From positions 5,084,001 to 5,148,000 of the forward strand of contig JBAJFE010000014.1 of the NCBI GenBank assembly GCA_037903355.1: a DNA stretch of 64,000 nt, in the 5' to 3' direction. The first letter of the stretch is position 1, and the number at the start of each line of letters is the position of its first letter. A model generated the notes under the pieces. That model ran no database searches. It saw only the letters and a program-made list of their open reading frames with translations, and was not told where the DNA came from. Below are positions 37,084 to 49,800 of this stretch, piece after piece. The DNA comes from Trichuris trichiura (lineage: Eukaryota > Nematoda > Enoplea > Trichinellida > Trichuridae). The translations under genes and the position numbers were made by a program.

Positions 37084-40000
37084 TCAACGTGAACGTCCTT
37101 GCTTTCTTCCTATTTTTCGCCCACTGTCACCATGCCTAAAATGTTGATAACGAATTCCACTCAGCTTTACAGATAAAAGAAGAAATAGAACAAACGCTCG
37201 CTTGAAAGCTTCTTTACTGCGCTGTTTGGCAGTGGCATGCATTACCGATTTGGCAGCACCATTATCAGTCATTAGTTTCTTTGTTCGCTTACGCTTCGAT
37301 GAGGCTCTCTCAGAGGGTCCCACTTTCTTGCGAGCTTCCGTAGTTAGCTTAACAGTGGGACAAACTGTTAGACGCAGCCTAAGTTAAATAACCGTTACTT
37401 ACCTTCTTTCTAGCGCGTCCAGTTAGGCTTCGTGCACCAGGATTATCATTTCGAGGTTCAGCTATCAGTTTTTGACTGGTGCTAAGACGTTTTCTGAACA
37501 CACAAGAACATCAAGTAAATCGAATTTCTTTTGCAGCGACAAGCAGATATACCCAATCTTCTTGGTTGGCAGATTGCATATAGCTTCTCTCCTTGGTGCA
37601 TGCCCAGCCAACCACCGTTTGACGTTCCTAAAGCGAAAAGTTGAGCTGTCTGCTTGAAAATTACCATCTTTACTTTGAAGCTTTGGGTAGTTGCAATATG
37701 TAATCTGGCACGGGGCAACCAGCCGCTTTGATAATGTTACCTATGTTCCGTAGCAATGGTGTATCGCTTTCCGTGAAAAACGTTATCGCTAAACCACCAC
37801 GTCCAGCTCTGCCCGTGCGCCCTGAAAAATCGGATTTCAAGTTCAGTCACTTATCAGTGGAATCATGAAACGTTTACCTATGCAATGTATGTAACTTACT
37901 GAAGAAATGGGAAAATCGTAATTCACTACAGTGTTAACCGCTTTGAAGTCTATTCCACGTCCAACAAGTTCAGAGCACACCAGTATCGGTACTTCACCAG
38001 TGCGAAAACGCTTCATAGAAGCTTCTCTCTGCAAGATGGTTTTTAAATGACCACAGTCACAGTAACTTGAGTGAATGTTTTTTCATAAAGATAGCTTTAC
38101 ACATGAGAACAGGAATGGCGTAATAACGTCGATCGGCGATTCTTACGGTGGGGCATGTGCCCCACCGGGCGGCCCTTTTGAAGTCCAGGGGGGTGCAAAT
38201 CGCCAAGGGGGTCCTTTTGAGCTGTGGGAGGCACATGACCCACCTAGGCGATCGTGTTGAAATGCACACGAAGCTATGGCCTGCGGAGAGTCAGGTATTG
38301 GGTCTCCTGCCTAAGAGAAAGCTGCATGCTATTGCGCCTCGCAATTCTGATTGGCTGGAAGGAAAAACGGGGGAGCTGGCTCGGAGGTGAGAAAGCGTTC
38401 GATACACTATCCGGGAAACGCTTTCTCCACATAACTTTGTGCAGCACCTATATTATGACGTCCGGGCTACCCTCCGTCCTCCCATCCAGCCAATCAGCGC
38501 GCTCGAAATCGAATAATCAGAATTGGGGGGCCCAAACGCTCAGAAACGTTCACAGGGGGGCCCTGCAACCCTGACCGTGAGAAACGCTGGCGTAGACGTA
38601 CAACACACCTGTTCTGCTGTTCGATTAGCATGAATAAGTTCAGCCGATAGATTCATGCAAACTAGTTCGTTGTGAAGTTGTTCAGAGCGTTCTCTGCTTT
38701 GCACGAATATAAGCAACGGCGGTTGAAGTCCTTCGGCGAACATCCTTTCCAAAGCAACCAATTTTCCGTGTTCTGAACCAACGAATACTAATTTTTGCTC
38801 AATTGAACCGACCGCTGAATTTCTGAAAAAAAGATTTACTATTTATTAACATTTGACATACAATGTTGATTACCTCGCCCCGACACAAACCAAAACAAGG
38901 CTGTTCAAGTTAATTTTACACCACTGTTCCAAATGGTATGAGAAAGTGGCGCTGAACAAGGCTCTCCTCGTCTGGGGGTTGTTGCAGGCTTGATAAATTT
39001 TCGACAGCTATAGCACAAGACAACACATAAGGATAAAGAAAAAAGATTCGAACTAAAATGAACCAGCCAATTCGAAATAAACCCGAGAATATTGCTCTAC
39101 ATCTTAGGGGTAAGAATATGCAAGCATGGACAAGCTTTCGTGTGAAAAAGCCGCCTATAAACGAAGCAGGTAGGTGGGTTACCTGTTCACGGAATCCTCG
39201 CTTGCCAGCTTCAAAAAGTCGGTCACATTCGTCAATTACCAACCATTTTACTTCACGTAAATTGTATAAGGATGGTTCTGCTTCCATCGAGTATATCAGA
39301 CGATTCGGAGTCGATACGACAATATCTAAAACGCTGGAATGTTATTCACGCGGGAAAAAACGTCCTCCTTCATGTGATTCATTGTCCTTGGAACGGTAAA
39401 TCAGAATGCCTGTTAAATCAGAACGGTCAGGTGGCTATTTAAAAAGATTACCACTGTTACACGAAACTTAGTTTAGGACAGTGATTCTCAAAGGAGGCGC
39501 ATGCGTCCACCGGGGGGGGGCGTTTTGAAATCCGGGAAGTGCAAATAGCTTAGGGGAGCTTGGAGGGCACTTTTGAGCTAAGAGGGTAGGGTACACACTC
39601 CCCAAGCCATCTTACGGAAAGGCGCTGGAAGGTATGGCCCCCAAATCGGTCATTGTGTTTAGTATAAAGTATTCTTCGTGGAGTTGTATGCCGCATGCTA
39701 CCTATGCCTGCATTCATACCTTTTATGCCGACTGCCTTTCCCTTAAACCGCCATTTCAGCCAGTCATCGCGCGCGAAATCGAACAATTAAAACACGGGGC
39801 GCGGACAATCCCAGACTTTCCCAGGAGGCCTTACTAGAGAATTTGAGAAACACTGATTTAAAATGTGAAAGGCTCAATTAGACGTTCAAAATCATATACC
39901 CGTTAACATCCTGCATACAAAGTTCAGTTTATAGATAGTACGAAAGAAATCTGTTGAATAATATTTGCTGTTTATCAACAGTAACTTCTAATCCGCACTA

Positions 40001-43000
40001 CTTAAGTAGTGAATGATGTTTGCCTGTCACAGACTGAATTCCTGGCTTTTAGCTGAAACTTCAAAAGACGTGACTCTTCTGAAATCAACCTTATCATTTA
40101 AAATGAACACCACTTGATCAGATTGTTGTATTTGTCACACAGTAATAGAATTCTGAAGTTCTGTGGTTGAGAAAGCATAATAAACATCCCGTTTCGCAAC
40201 GTTTTGACCAGGTACAGTTTGTAACAGGAAGGCTACAAATGTTGAAAAAGGTGATAAGCTGCAGGGACATTTGACGTAAAAGTATGAACTTAGTTAGGCA
40301 GTGTCGTAGCTGAGCCCAGTCACTTTTCGCCCCACCTTTTTTTGAAACATGTGACTAACTGTTATCTTGACTTTACAGTTGACCAGTACTTTCTGTGACT
40401 TCTCCTTCTTGTGCATTACTTAAACTTAGGCAAAGCACTTGCAATTTTCTGATGTGATCCATTAACTCAGTTTAACATAACACTATAGCAAATCGGCAAA
40501 GTTTTCATTATCTTTTATAAATGACGAATCCTTCCTGGCACGTGATAGAGCAGTGTCTTCTAACTAGTCAGTTAATATATTTCTCTCTCGGAGGATATTT
40601 CTTCATCATCAACTAGCGGTACAAGCAGACAGATCCCCATGTAACGCGTTAAACATAAATGCATAAATTTTTACTTTTAGGAAAAACAAGCACGCCTTTA
40701 GCGTTTTCATATATGAAGCCGCGTGTGACAGTTACAGTACTCTATACTCAGACATGCAAGATTAACATCCCGACCAGTGGATTTGAAACTGAGTTTCTCC
40801 GGCAACAAGTTGGCAGCATTTCTTAATGCTGCCCTTGCGGTTGTTTCATCAAACTGAGTTTAAGCTGAATGTGCAAAAACCCTCGCTCGTACGTAATGAA
40901 CACGTGGCCATTGGAACGGTTTTCTTCCATCTTCAGTGTTTAAGAAAGAATTGCTCGTTGCTAGGCCAGAGAGGACAACGTACTTTACCTGTAATAAAGT
41001 TTTTCTTGAAGATTGTACCCAATCCCTCTGGAAACGAATTTGTGGCACCTGAATATTCGCTGCTTAATAAGGGCTACGTACTATTTTGCCTATTTTATAT
41101 TTCGAGGCAGTTTTGGTAACGTTGAACTTATTAGGTACATCCACAATCACTAAAAATCCTTAACTATTGACACACTGCTTATTTTATTAGCAAGAGAACA
41201 CCAAAAACATAACCTACAGAAGACTATGTACAAAACCGTGTTAACTGACACGTATCCTCTTACGCATAACACAGGTATACAACAGCTGTAAAAGCTATTT
41301 GGAAAGATGCAAAAATTGTCCCTGCTGCGCTCAAAAAAGTTCTGAACAGTTCTAAATGCTTCGTATAACATACCTCTTAAGTTCAGTTTTGTTTTTTCCT
41401 TGCAGTATACCCAATCTTCCGGTAGTTAAGGATTTGTTCTAATAGTTACAAATCTGCCGTATACGCTGGCGCATAGGCTGAGCCTGTGTAGCAGTAAAAT
41501 AAATCACAAAATTCGGAGACGACTTATGCGCCACTTAGAACATAACGTCATCTGGAAAGCTCTATCGCTTGGCTTTCTTGAACGAGCAATACAAAAAATT
41601 GGAAAAGGTACACCAGCCAATATAGTGGTATTTTTTGCCATGTACCTTTAGCCTTAGTATCTGTTGCATTTTTAGCTCTCAGCATTTAACGCAGAAATCG
41701 GTAAGGTTTATTTTCGTGTCACTGCTTTTAAAAATATACCTAACCTTCCACGACGATTCGATCGATTCGTTTGACGATTACAAAAACTTCGGTTATTAAA
41801 CATCTTGAGGGCAAACTAGGCCATGTCCACATGTAATTGCAATCACGCTGGATGAAAACATCTCGTAACGCAGTCAACCTGCCCGCTCTTTTTCAGCTCA
41901 TTTCGTGTAATCAATATCTCATAGTCTCATGTGTAAATTATACAGTCTGTTTCGTCACGATGAAGATGCACGGAACGCTCAACAAAATTGACATACTATG
42001 CAATCAGGCAAGAGGGACTTCGTTGGTCACAGAACTACATCTAGCATTGCTTGACTGAGGAGTTTTTTTCACGACTGCATAGGCGCATAACCCATTTCGA
42101 TAAACGCGCAGTAAAAGTACATGAAAAGAAATTAAGTTGGAGAACAAAGATGGTGCTTTTCTTTCCGCCAGTACTGCGAGATCAGCAGAAAAGCACGGGA
42201 CGAAACCTGAACCTTGACAGTTAAGTGCCCATGTCAGCCATGTTGTAATCTGAAAGTGTGCGCTCTTCTTTGGGGAGCATGCCAGACATCGCGTTTTGCC
42301 CTTACTAGAGCCTAAGCCTAAAATCAGGCTTTAACTTTAGCTTGAGCTTAGATATGGGCAGAACAAGGTGACCGGCCATTTTACAGTATACCTGATGGAT
42401 ATGTAAAAAACGACTGATGTTGCAGGACGATAATGCCGGAAACGGACGCTCCAAAGTTAATAACTAAGACCTAACGGCAACAGCTTACAAAATTAGAAAA
42501 CGTTTTGAGAGACATTGCTAAAATATACGTGAAATCAAGGAGAGCTCACAGCTCAGCAGGCTGTAACGTCGAGGCGCAGCTAAAATGCCCTTCCCTCCTA
42601 AAAGCAAAATGAAATTATATACAGCTAAAATAGACTAAAGTTAATAGGCACGGTTGAACACTGCATGCTTTGTCACGAAACTTGACATGCTGGGTTTATT
42701 TTTAACCACTGTGGCCGTTGGAAAGCTGAAGGATTAATATTCGGAATTACGAGCCTTATTTTAGTCACATCCTCGATGAAAAAAACATAACAAAAAGAAG
42801 AAAATAAAAAATTAATGATTCAAGCAACCCATTTACAGGGTCCGCATCGTGCGATCTTATTCGAACACTTAAACTTGAATTTGACTTTGCCCGATAACCG
42901 TCTCTGGGCAGACTTACTCTCCCGGCAGTAATAAATGCTAAAAAAAATTAGCTCTAAAATCTATCCTCGACTTATACATCACATCGACTTGAATACAAAC

Positions 43001-44273
43001 ATATAACATGCTTAATGTTACTAATGCGTTATGAAAAACGTAGCAAAAAAAAAATGAAAATGCGATGTCGTATTAATCGACTTAACTGCAGACAAACGTT
43101 GCGCAGTGTTCCAGTTTCTATCAAACCATGGTGAAACGCTGCACCTATACATGAACTTACAACTACACAGTGAAGCTCTAACAACCTAACGTCTCAAAGT
43201 ATTTTTCCCATAGAGAAATAACACTAACGGTTGTAAGAAAAAATACCATATCACTCTACTGAAAGTACAAAAATGTTAGCGATTACAGAAAAGCATACTG
43301 GTATAGCTGTCGGAATGTTCTGTGATCTCTATACTCACCATAGCATGATCCCAATGAATTGTTCGCTTGCTTGGAGATTAGGCATACCGTTATGGACAGA
43401 TCTCCGATAACGCGCAAAAAATCAAAGTACACCTAAACGAAACTAGCAGTTGAGAAATAAGTAATGTTACTCTAACCTGCCGTGCCAACTCAAGAGTGGG
43501 TTCAATTACTAGAACCTGACAACAACTATGTTGCGAGGTCTTATTTTTCAAGATTTCATTCAACGCAGGAATTACAAACGCTAACGTTTTACCGGAACCG
43601 GTAGGAGCGTTAGCCATCAGTTCTCTTCCCTATGGAAGAACTAACTTAAAAATGACCACAAGTGCACATAGCCCGAAGATACTTCTAACATGGCCGGAAT
43701 GGCTTGCATCTGAATCGCAGTTGGCGTACTGAATCCCAATTTGCGGACGTTCACAGTTAATTCAGCAGGTAAGTGTTTGCATATTTCATCAAAAGTACAA
43801 CACGGGTTTGGAACGTCTTCTCCATAGACGAATATGTTATGCTTACGACGCGATTCTTCCCCATAAAATAAACCACCGTGTTCACGAAAGTTTCAATCTG
43901 CCCTGTTACTTACTCGGACATTCTTTGTGTTAGCATGCTTTCCCGTTAGCTTTGACGTTGAACAATTTTCAGTGAATCCTTTACTTGCAACTTTTGCGTC
44001 TTCTTCATTCAAAAAACTTGCAGATCCTTGAAACAACCTTAAGCTTTGCTCGTTTGATAGATGAGATTTCTCATGATCTTTCAATTTCAGTTTTTTATCG
44101 ACAGCTTGATCTGAATGGATTGTAGGTTCTTCAATAGGTAAACTTGTGCTTGGCTAAAAGGTACCACGCTTAGCCAAAGCTCACAGGAAAACATTTACCT
44201 CCACCGCGCATTCTTGCCTCTTCCTACTAGCTCCAAAAGACAGCAGTCTGAACAAGCGCTCCTGACGATTCAT
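37084..44273 (-). CDS. DDX52: DEAD-box RNA helicase, DDX52/Rok1 family, 13 exons
   Basis: Nucleolar helicase for early pre-rRNA cleavage in small-subunit assembly. Exons: 44199-44273, 43910-44153, 43683-43855, 43477-43629, 43339-43432, 39183-39325, 38874-39007, 38609-38822, 37878-38028, 37674-37821, 37553-37627, 37403-37493, 37084-37347; every junction keeps frame. Motifs in order: Q region [15 protein letters not shown], motif I APTGSGKT, Ia [13 protein letters not shown], motif II DECD with [10 protein letters not shown], motif III SAT, IV LLIFVQS, V GRGIDF, VI HCIGRTGRAG. DECD and the GCPVPDY stretch after motif VI fit DDX52. Motif VI has Cys where the family has Arg (HRIGRTGR). The tail is Lys/Arg-rich, as in relatives; the last exon end is uncertain. 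Most introns are 42-60 bases, but intron 5 is 4.0 kb. Confidence 0.88.
38134..38589. mobile_element. hAT-like non-autonomous insertion in DDX52 intron 8
   Basis: Ends CGGCGATTCTTACGG and ...CCGTGAGAAACGCTG are degenerate forms of the hAT terminal repeat CAGTG-TTCTCA. The interior is GC-rich with GGGGGG runs and a GCCCTTTTGA...GAGGGCAC layout shared with the copy at 39479-39855. Flanking octamers ACGTCGAT and GCGTAGAC agree at 5 of 8 positions, as expected for an old 8-base target duplication. Confidence 0.6.
39326..43338. other. 4.0 kb intron of DDX52
   Basis: All other introns of this gene are under 600 bases. This one holds a hAT-like insertion at 39479-39855. A minus-strand exon-like frame near 40985-41055 (between a TTCAG site and a TTACAG/gtaaag donor) suggests a possible alternative exon. 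The rest shows nothing recognisable. Confidence 0.55.
39479..39855. mobile_element. hAT-like non-autonomous insertion in DDX52 intron 5
   Basis: Begins CAGTGATTCTCAAAGG and ends TTTGAGAAACACTG, the typical hAT inverted ends. The interior shares the G-run, CACTTTTGAGCT and GAGGGCAC blocks with the copy at 38134-38589. Flanking octamers GTTTAGGA and ATTTAAAA agree at 5 of 8 positions. Coding capacity is absent. Confidence 0.68.
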
Positions 44274-44966
44274 TTCAGCGAAAGACGATTTTTCCGGACA
44301 ATGAACTAAAGCTAAAACGCGTTGGCCTATTGAAATAACAATGTTGGGTTCTGGTAAAGCAAAACATTTTGAAGCATAGCAAAAATATCATTTTCATTCG
44401 ATGAACTGGGTGGTCATCAGCATACCCAAACGTGCGGCGTACAAATTATTACGCACATGCAAGGTCAAATTAACCAAGAAAAATTCTTAAAAACTTGTTC
44501 ACTCTTACCTCAACAACCTCATTAGCTGATAGTATCCTTTTACTACAGTTACCGTGGTATGTAGTCAAGTAATAATCAACCGTGCTACAATTGCCAAGTC
44601 AAAAAATATCAATGCGCCTAGAGGGAAAAAATTGAAGTATGCAGCGACGCAGCATAACTGTTTTTCCAACGCATCAGCGTTTAGTTTACTTTAACAAAAA
44701 CAGCTCGTACAGTATCATTGTCTCGGAAAAGAAAAATCGAATTTTCTCTGCTGATGAATAGTTACAACAGCTTGGAATAATAAACGCATATGAAACAAAA
44801 AGGCCATAATAGTTCAATCGTTTAATAAAAGCAATTCAGAAGCAAATATAGAGATGTGCATCACGGGATGCGCAGCGTACTGCTTGTTTCACTTCGGTTT
44901 GCCGCGCAACCTGATTCATACTGACCAGGCTTGACTCCTGATGCATGAATGTCACTTGTGGACTAC
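44274..44966. other. Upstream region of DDX52, nothing else recognised
   Basis: Contains the presumed promoter side of DDX52; no TATA box or other element could be assigned. Confidence 0.35.
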
Positions 44967-45314
44967 CTACTTTGAGTTTACCTTAGCATACATTACAATT
45001 CGCGAGCTAAGTTTCAAAAGCTTCCTTCCAGTGGCGCTCTTGTCTTCATAGCGCTGGGTATTCACTGAGCCAAGTTTACACGTGCTACGTGTCCATTGCG
45101 TAAATAATGCACGACAACCCAAGCCTACAGGAGATAGCCCACTGGCACTGACATACATCGGATATAGGACTCGTTTAGTGTGAGTTAGCTCATGCTTCAA
45201 ACTATGATCAGTAAACCGTACGCTACTAAACATGGCGCATAAAAGTATGAAAATAGGGAAGGAAAAGCAGGTGCTTTGCAAACCACGGAAGCTATCTGAA
45301 AAACCCAAATGCAT
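44967..45314 (-). CDS. Hypothetical ORF with hydrophobic N-terminal region
   Basis: A 115-codon frame: about residues 17-30 are hydrophobic (FSFPIFILLCAMF), followed by VLYPMYVSASGLSPVGLGCR and a basic end. A good donor (ATGCTAAG/gtaaac) near 44985 suggests an exon that continues elsewhere. It may be a secreted or membrane protein; family unknown. Confidence 0.35.
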   Translation of the reverse strand: MHLGFSDSFRGLQSTCFSFPIFILLCAMFSSVRFTDHSLKHELTHTKRVLYPMYVSASGLSPVGLGCRALFTQWTRSTCKLGSVNTQRYEDKSATGRKLLKLSSRIVMYAKVNSK

Positions 45315-46012
45315 GGGAGAGTATATTTTTTCTTATTAAAGGAAAGCTAATCTTCGCCCAGAAATGTTTCCCAGGTCATTTTTGATGCCTTACATTCAAG
45401 AAAACTACAGTCTGCAAAGAAGCTGATCGGTAACTTCGACGTTTACCCTTGACAGGCACGTATTTTATCCTCGACATTCAGTTAACATATAGCGCTTAAT
45501 AAACAAATAGTCAATATGACGATGCTCTTAAATGAAATTGCATTCAGTTAGGATTCTCATTGAGGACATAATCTATTCTACAAACATCATCAAAAATCCA
45601 ATGAGATGATGCTCGTAGTGTTTTATTTCGTTGTAGGTGAACGATCTGTCTGCGTTGACGACGTTGCGTTTTCATAGGGCGCTTTGAACCTTTGTTCTGA
45701 CTCCCCTAAACTCTATGAGTAGACCTACTACATCTGCCTGCTGCTAGTGTCACGTTTACTTAGTCGCATGCATCTGTGCGGTGAAATCAGGAGGTAATAC
45801 AACAGTGTTGCACGATTGTTTAACTGAGGAAAAGAAATCATACCCAGCGAATGCATCTGTAGCGCAGCTGAAACGCTACGGTATGGAATACAGGTAAGTG
45901 TGGAGACAGAAGAAAGAAAATGAGGGCACAAACTCGCAAAGAAGCCAGGATTCATTTGCTCGGGTGACATGTATAGCTGCTCCAGCGGTAGAAACAAAGC
46001 AGCACCCTTTAA

Positions 46013-46047
<35 letters not shown>

Positions 46048-46811
46048 GTTTTTACCGTTGCCGTGAACATCTGCTGCCCTTTATCATTGAGTTGTAGTAA
46101 AGTTGATTATTCAAGTGGCATGGATAAGGAAGGCCGACATGGCCAACGCCTGACGATCCCATATATTTGGATGGTCGATTAAAATGAAAAAGTCTGAATG
46201 AATACTTTCGAATCTTTTTTTGACCTTTCTAGTTCTTCCGTCAGAGATGTATTGATACCAAGCACTACGCATGTACTTATGGAAAAAACGAAGATTCTTT
46301 GAATACATAGCATCTACTAACGTGTTCCTAAGTTTTCATGGTAGAATTTTGTTTAACGGGTCCTGGCTTAGATAAAATTCTACCAAAAACGAAAACGATC
46401 AAAAAGTGCTGCTAAGCTGAAAGCAGGCTGAACAGGTCCATTGTTTCAGGTCAGTAGCGCTGTTACTCGCTTGGCGCCAACTAGGAGTCTTTCTAAAACA
46501 TTCTGCTTGTTTACTGAGCGGCAGGGAAGCACAGGTTGCTGGAATTACGGATACAGAAACCATGGATAGCAAGACCCCGCATTTGTAAATTACTGCTCCC
46601 TTTTTGTAACTTACTAGCAATACTAAAAGGGGGCTTCTAAATACGAGAAAAACAGATTGACGTGTAAAAACCTTAAAATGTGCCTTTCTCTATAAAGTAT
46701 GTGCTAAAAGTACGCTGGTTACAGCTGCATTCGAGTCCACGGCTGCTTTATGCTTGATGCCAAGCTTTATTACGCATGGAACAGTTCAAGAATGCGTGTA
46801 TAGTAAACTCG
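45315..46811. other. Intergenic with one GT microsatellite
   Basis: No supported genes. A (GT)n array lies at 46017-46046. A Cys-containing minus-strand frame at 46399-46620 could not be linked to the gene upstream. Confidence 0.4.
46017..46046. repeat. (GT)n microsatellite
   Basis: About 15 uninterrupted GT units. Confidence 0.9.
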
Positions 46812-49800
46812 CTAAACAGAAATGGTTCGGTTTTCACTTTGCTCATCTCCGTCCAGCTTCATGAAGAGAGCAACTTCGTTAGAACCGTCTGCTTCTTCGT
46901 GTCCAAGGTGGTTGACTTTGGCAAACCGGGGTGCGTGATCATAAATTCCAAACTGTGTCCACTTTCCGTAAAAGTTACAAACCAAAGGCGCGCCAACAGG
47001 CTAAAGCACATCACGGCAGTCAGGTTGCAACGAATACCTAATCGATCATTCTAATGCATAAGAAGTTCATTTAAGCTAAAAGAGCTCTGAGTAAAAAAGC
47101 GTCAAAGGATCGCATCAGCATAGCTGTATGTACTGTCAGTATGACGGACACGCAATCAATTATTGCGCCGCTTTTATGTGTTCCTGCCTACTTAGGGTGG
47201 CAGCTTCTCCCGGAGAGCATTTGGCCTGCTTTCTAAGAAAAGCGGAGGCCTAAGGATTATCTTGCCAAAAATGCCTGACATGCATGGACCTCACTTGGCA
47301 GGTAATTAGCAAGGTGATGGTGCTACGCAGCGTGCAAACCAGGTATCTAAACCCCTTTGCACAGGTGCAGCCGGAGCCGCTTGTGACGCAAGCAGTACGC
47401 CTAGCGCTGGGTGATAGTGAGTCTACTGATTGGTCGAGCCGGTGCTCACACGCTCAACAGTAAAGTAGCAGTGAGATAACCAGTCATAAAAAAGAGATAT
47501 CGGGCCCCTTTCATGAACAGATGTCTTTCAGTGTTTTGTATAAAGCTGGAAATGCCTTCACTTGCACTAACTTAATACGCCAGTAAGCAGATTTGCAAAA
47601 CTTCAATTTGTTATGTAACTATTCCTAACTTCCTGGTGAGTTACGAAGAGATGGTAATTGAGGATTGAAAAATGAAAATAACTCACATATTGCAAAATGC
47701 CTTTCTTTCCAATTCCACAGTACATCAAACTTGGGAAAAACGTTTGACCAAGACGGCTGCGACACTCCCTTGGAGTTAACAGTTGGTATTGTACTCGCAC
47801 AGGCATACCATGTTCGCAGACACCAGAAACAAAGCACTGCATGCTTGGGTAGGCACCAGTACTTACGTGCGGTAGGGAGAAGGATTGAACGCCTTGTATG
47901 GCTTTCACTTTGTGCCTCAATTTTAGTACGGCCATACCCATTGCTTTTAAGTCAGCATGCTCAGCATAAAAAGGTACAGTGTTAATTCTTTCGACGTGAA
48001 TTAAAGTTTTGTCGATGTGATCAGTAGTCATTTGTCGAGGGAGCAAAGAGCCGACGTAGACGGCGTACTTCCCACTCATTCTAAATTACAAAATCAGTAT
48101 ATACTTTTCAAACATAAATAAAGTAGGTTCAGTTATGACTTACTTAGACCAAACGCACCTCGCTGCAGTGATTACATGATCTGAATACGTTTTACCGGAC
48201 TCCACGTATAGCGTGCCTGTGCATGCTTCCTCAGCTGAAGTATCTGACACGTCGAAAATGTGGACACCGGATGCTCCAGGAAGCCCGCCTGAGGAGCTGG
48301 AGAAGTCATTACCAACAGGATTATACTTGCAGCCAGAAGTAGCAATGCCTTCTGATTGTACACCATGAGATCCATGGAGGGCACTGCTTCGGGATGAGAA
48401 ATTACCAGAGTGTCTTCCCGATGACCCTTGCAAATTCTCTGAGGATCTACTACTGATTATTTGCGTTCCACTTGTGCGGCTGCTTTGTCCTGATGACATT
48501 GTTTCACGGGAATGCATTCCAGAAGTTCCGTGATATATCTCATTAACTGCCATGATATTGTTTTCATTGCTTGAGAAACTCATTTCAGTGGAACGTACTC
48601 CAGACAAACCATGAACATTGTTTGAAGATGCGATCTCGTTGTAATGATTTTTATGAAAATGACCTGACGAAACACTTCCAGCCATGATATTGTTTTCATT
48701 GCTTGAGAAACTCATTTCAGTGGAACGTACTCCAGACAAACCATGAACATTGTTTGAAGACGTGATCTCGTTGTAATGATTTTTATGAAAATGACCTGAC
48801 GAAACACTTCCAGTGTTTAGCACTCCATTGGTTTCCTCAATGTGATTTGAATAAGAATCTCCACCATATTTTACATTGGACGATCCGTGTACATGTCCTG
48901 AAGATGTAACACCAGTGCTTATCGCTCCAGAAGGTCCATAAAAGCTGCTTGACTGTACGCCGTCAGATATGTGCGACATACTTGACATGCTTCCGCTGAT
49001 ATGAGCTCCATGGCTTCCCTGAATATGACTTAAGGAAGAGCTACCATTAAAGTTGTCATTAAGAGCATGAGAAAGACGGTTGAAACCAGTTTCTTCACTG
49101 ACAGTGGCACTGCAGGGACCGGAAGGTGTGCCGGTAAACGTGTGTACCATAACGTGTTCATGATCCTATGGAAGTTCAGAAGCAAGGGAACATACAATAA
49201 AATGAGCAGAATCTTACCGTAACACTTTTACTTGACAAGTCATACCGCATCAATCGTGGAGGTATTAATGGCAGATGATTTGATTCCACTGACCTACTTG
49301 GGTATTCAGGAATCGGGAAAGGCGAAAAAACGGTGTTATCAAACTGTTCCTTAGCATTATTCGCGGAGGCACAGACCACTGGCGCACTAGGCGTGTTGGG
49401 AAAAGGTCCAGGCTGTGGTAGTGAGCACGGTTTTGTCTGCTCTGAGCTGCTGGGAAGATGAAGGGTTGTAGTTTCCTCTTTTGTAGCTGGAAAGGCAATG
49501 TGTTCCACAGACCCTGACTTGCTACCCGAAGATGCTGAACTTGATGAAGAGGACGACTTTGATTTAGTCTTAAGTGTTACTGGTGCTACTGTCATTGGGA
49601 AGAAATTTATATCATTCGGCATCCCTGAACTTTCAGTATTTGGGCCTTCACTGGCAGGCGAAGGTGGAACTGGAACGAAAATTTCATTTCCACTATAAGA
49701 GCGTTGTTCCTCCGTTTCTTCAGAAGAAACAACCGGCAAAAGCACAGGCTTTTTGACGGGTTGTTCTATACCCCAGACTGTTGGACTCTTGACGGACTGA

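Noticed and set aside
45876..46182. ORFs with a run of His-Thr or Cys-Val across 46.0 kb
   Set aside because: They are translations of the GT microsatellite.
48140..49150. Stand-alone Ser-rich gene starting at an internal ATG
   Set aside because: Splice sites at both ends keep it in phase with neighbouring trypsin-like exons, so it is better read as part of the larger gene.
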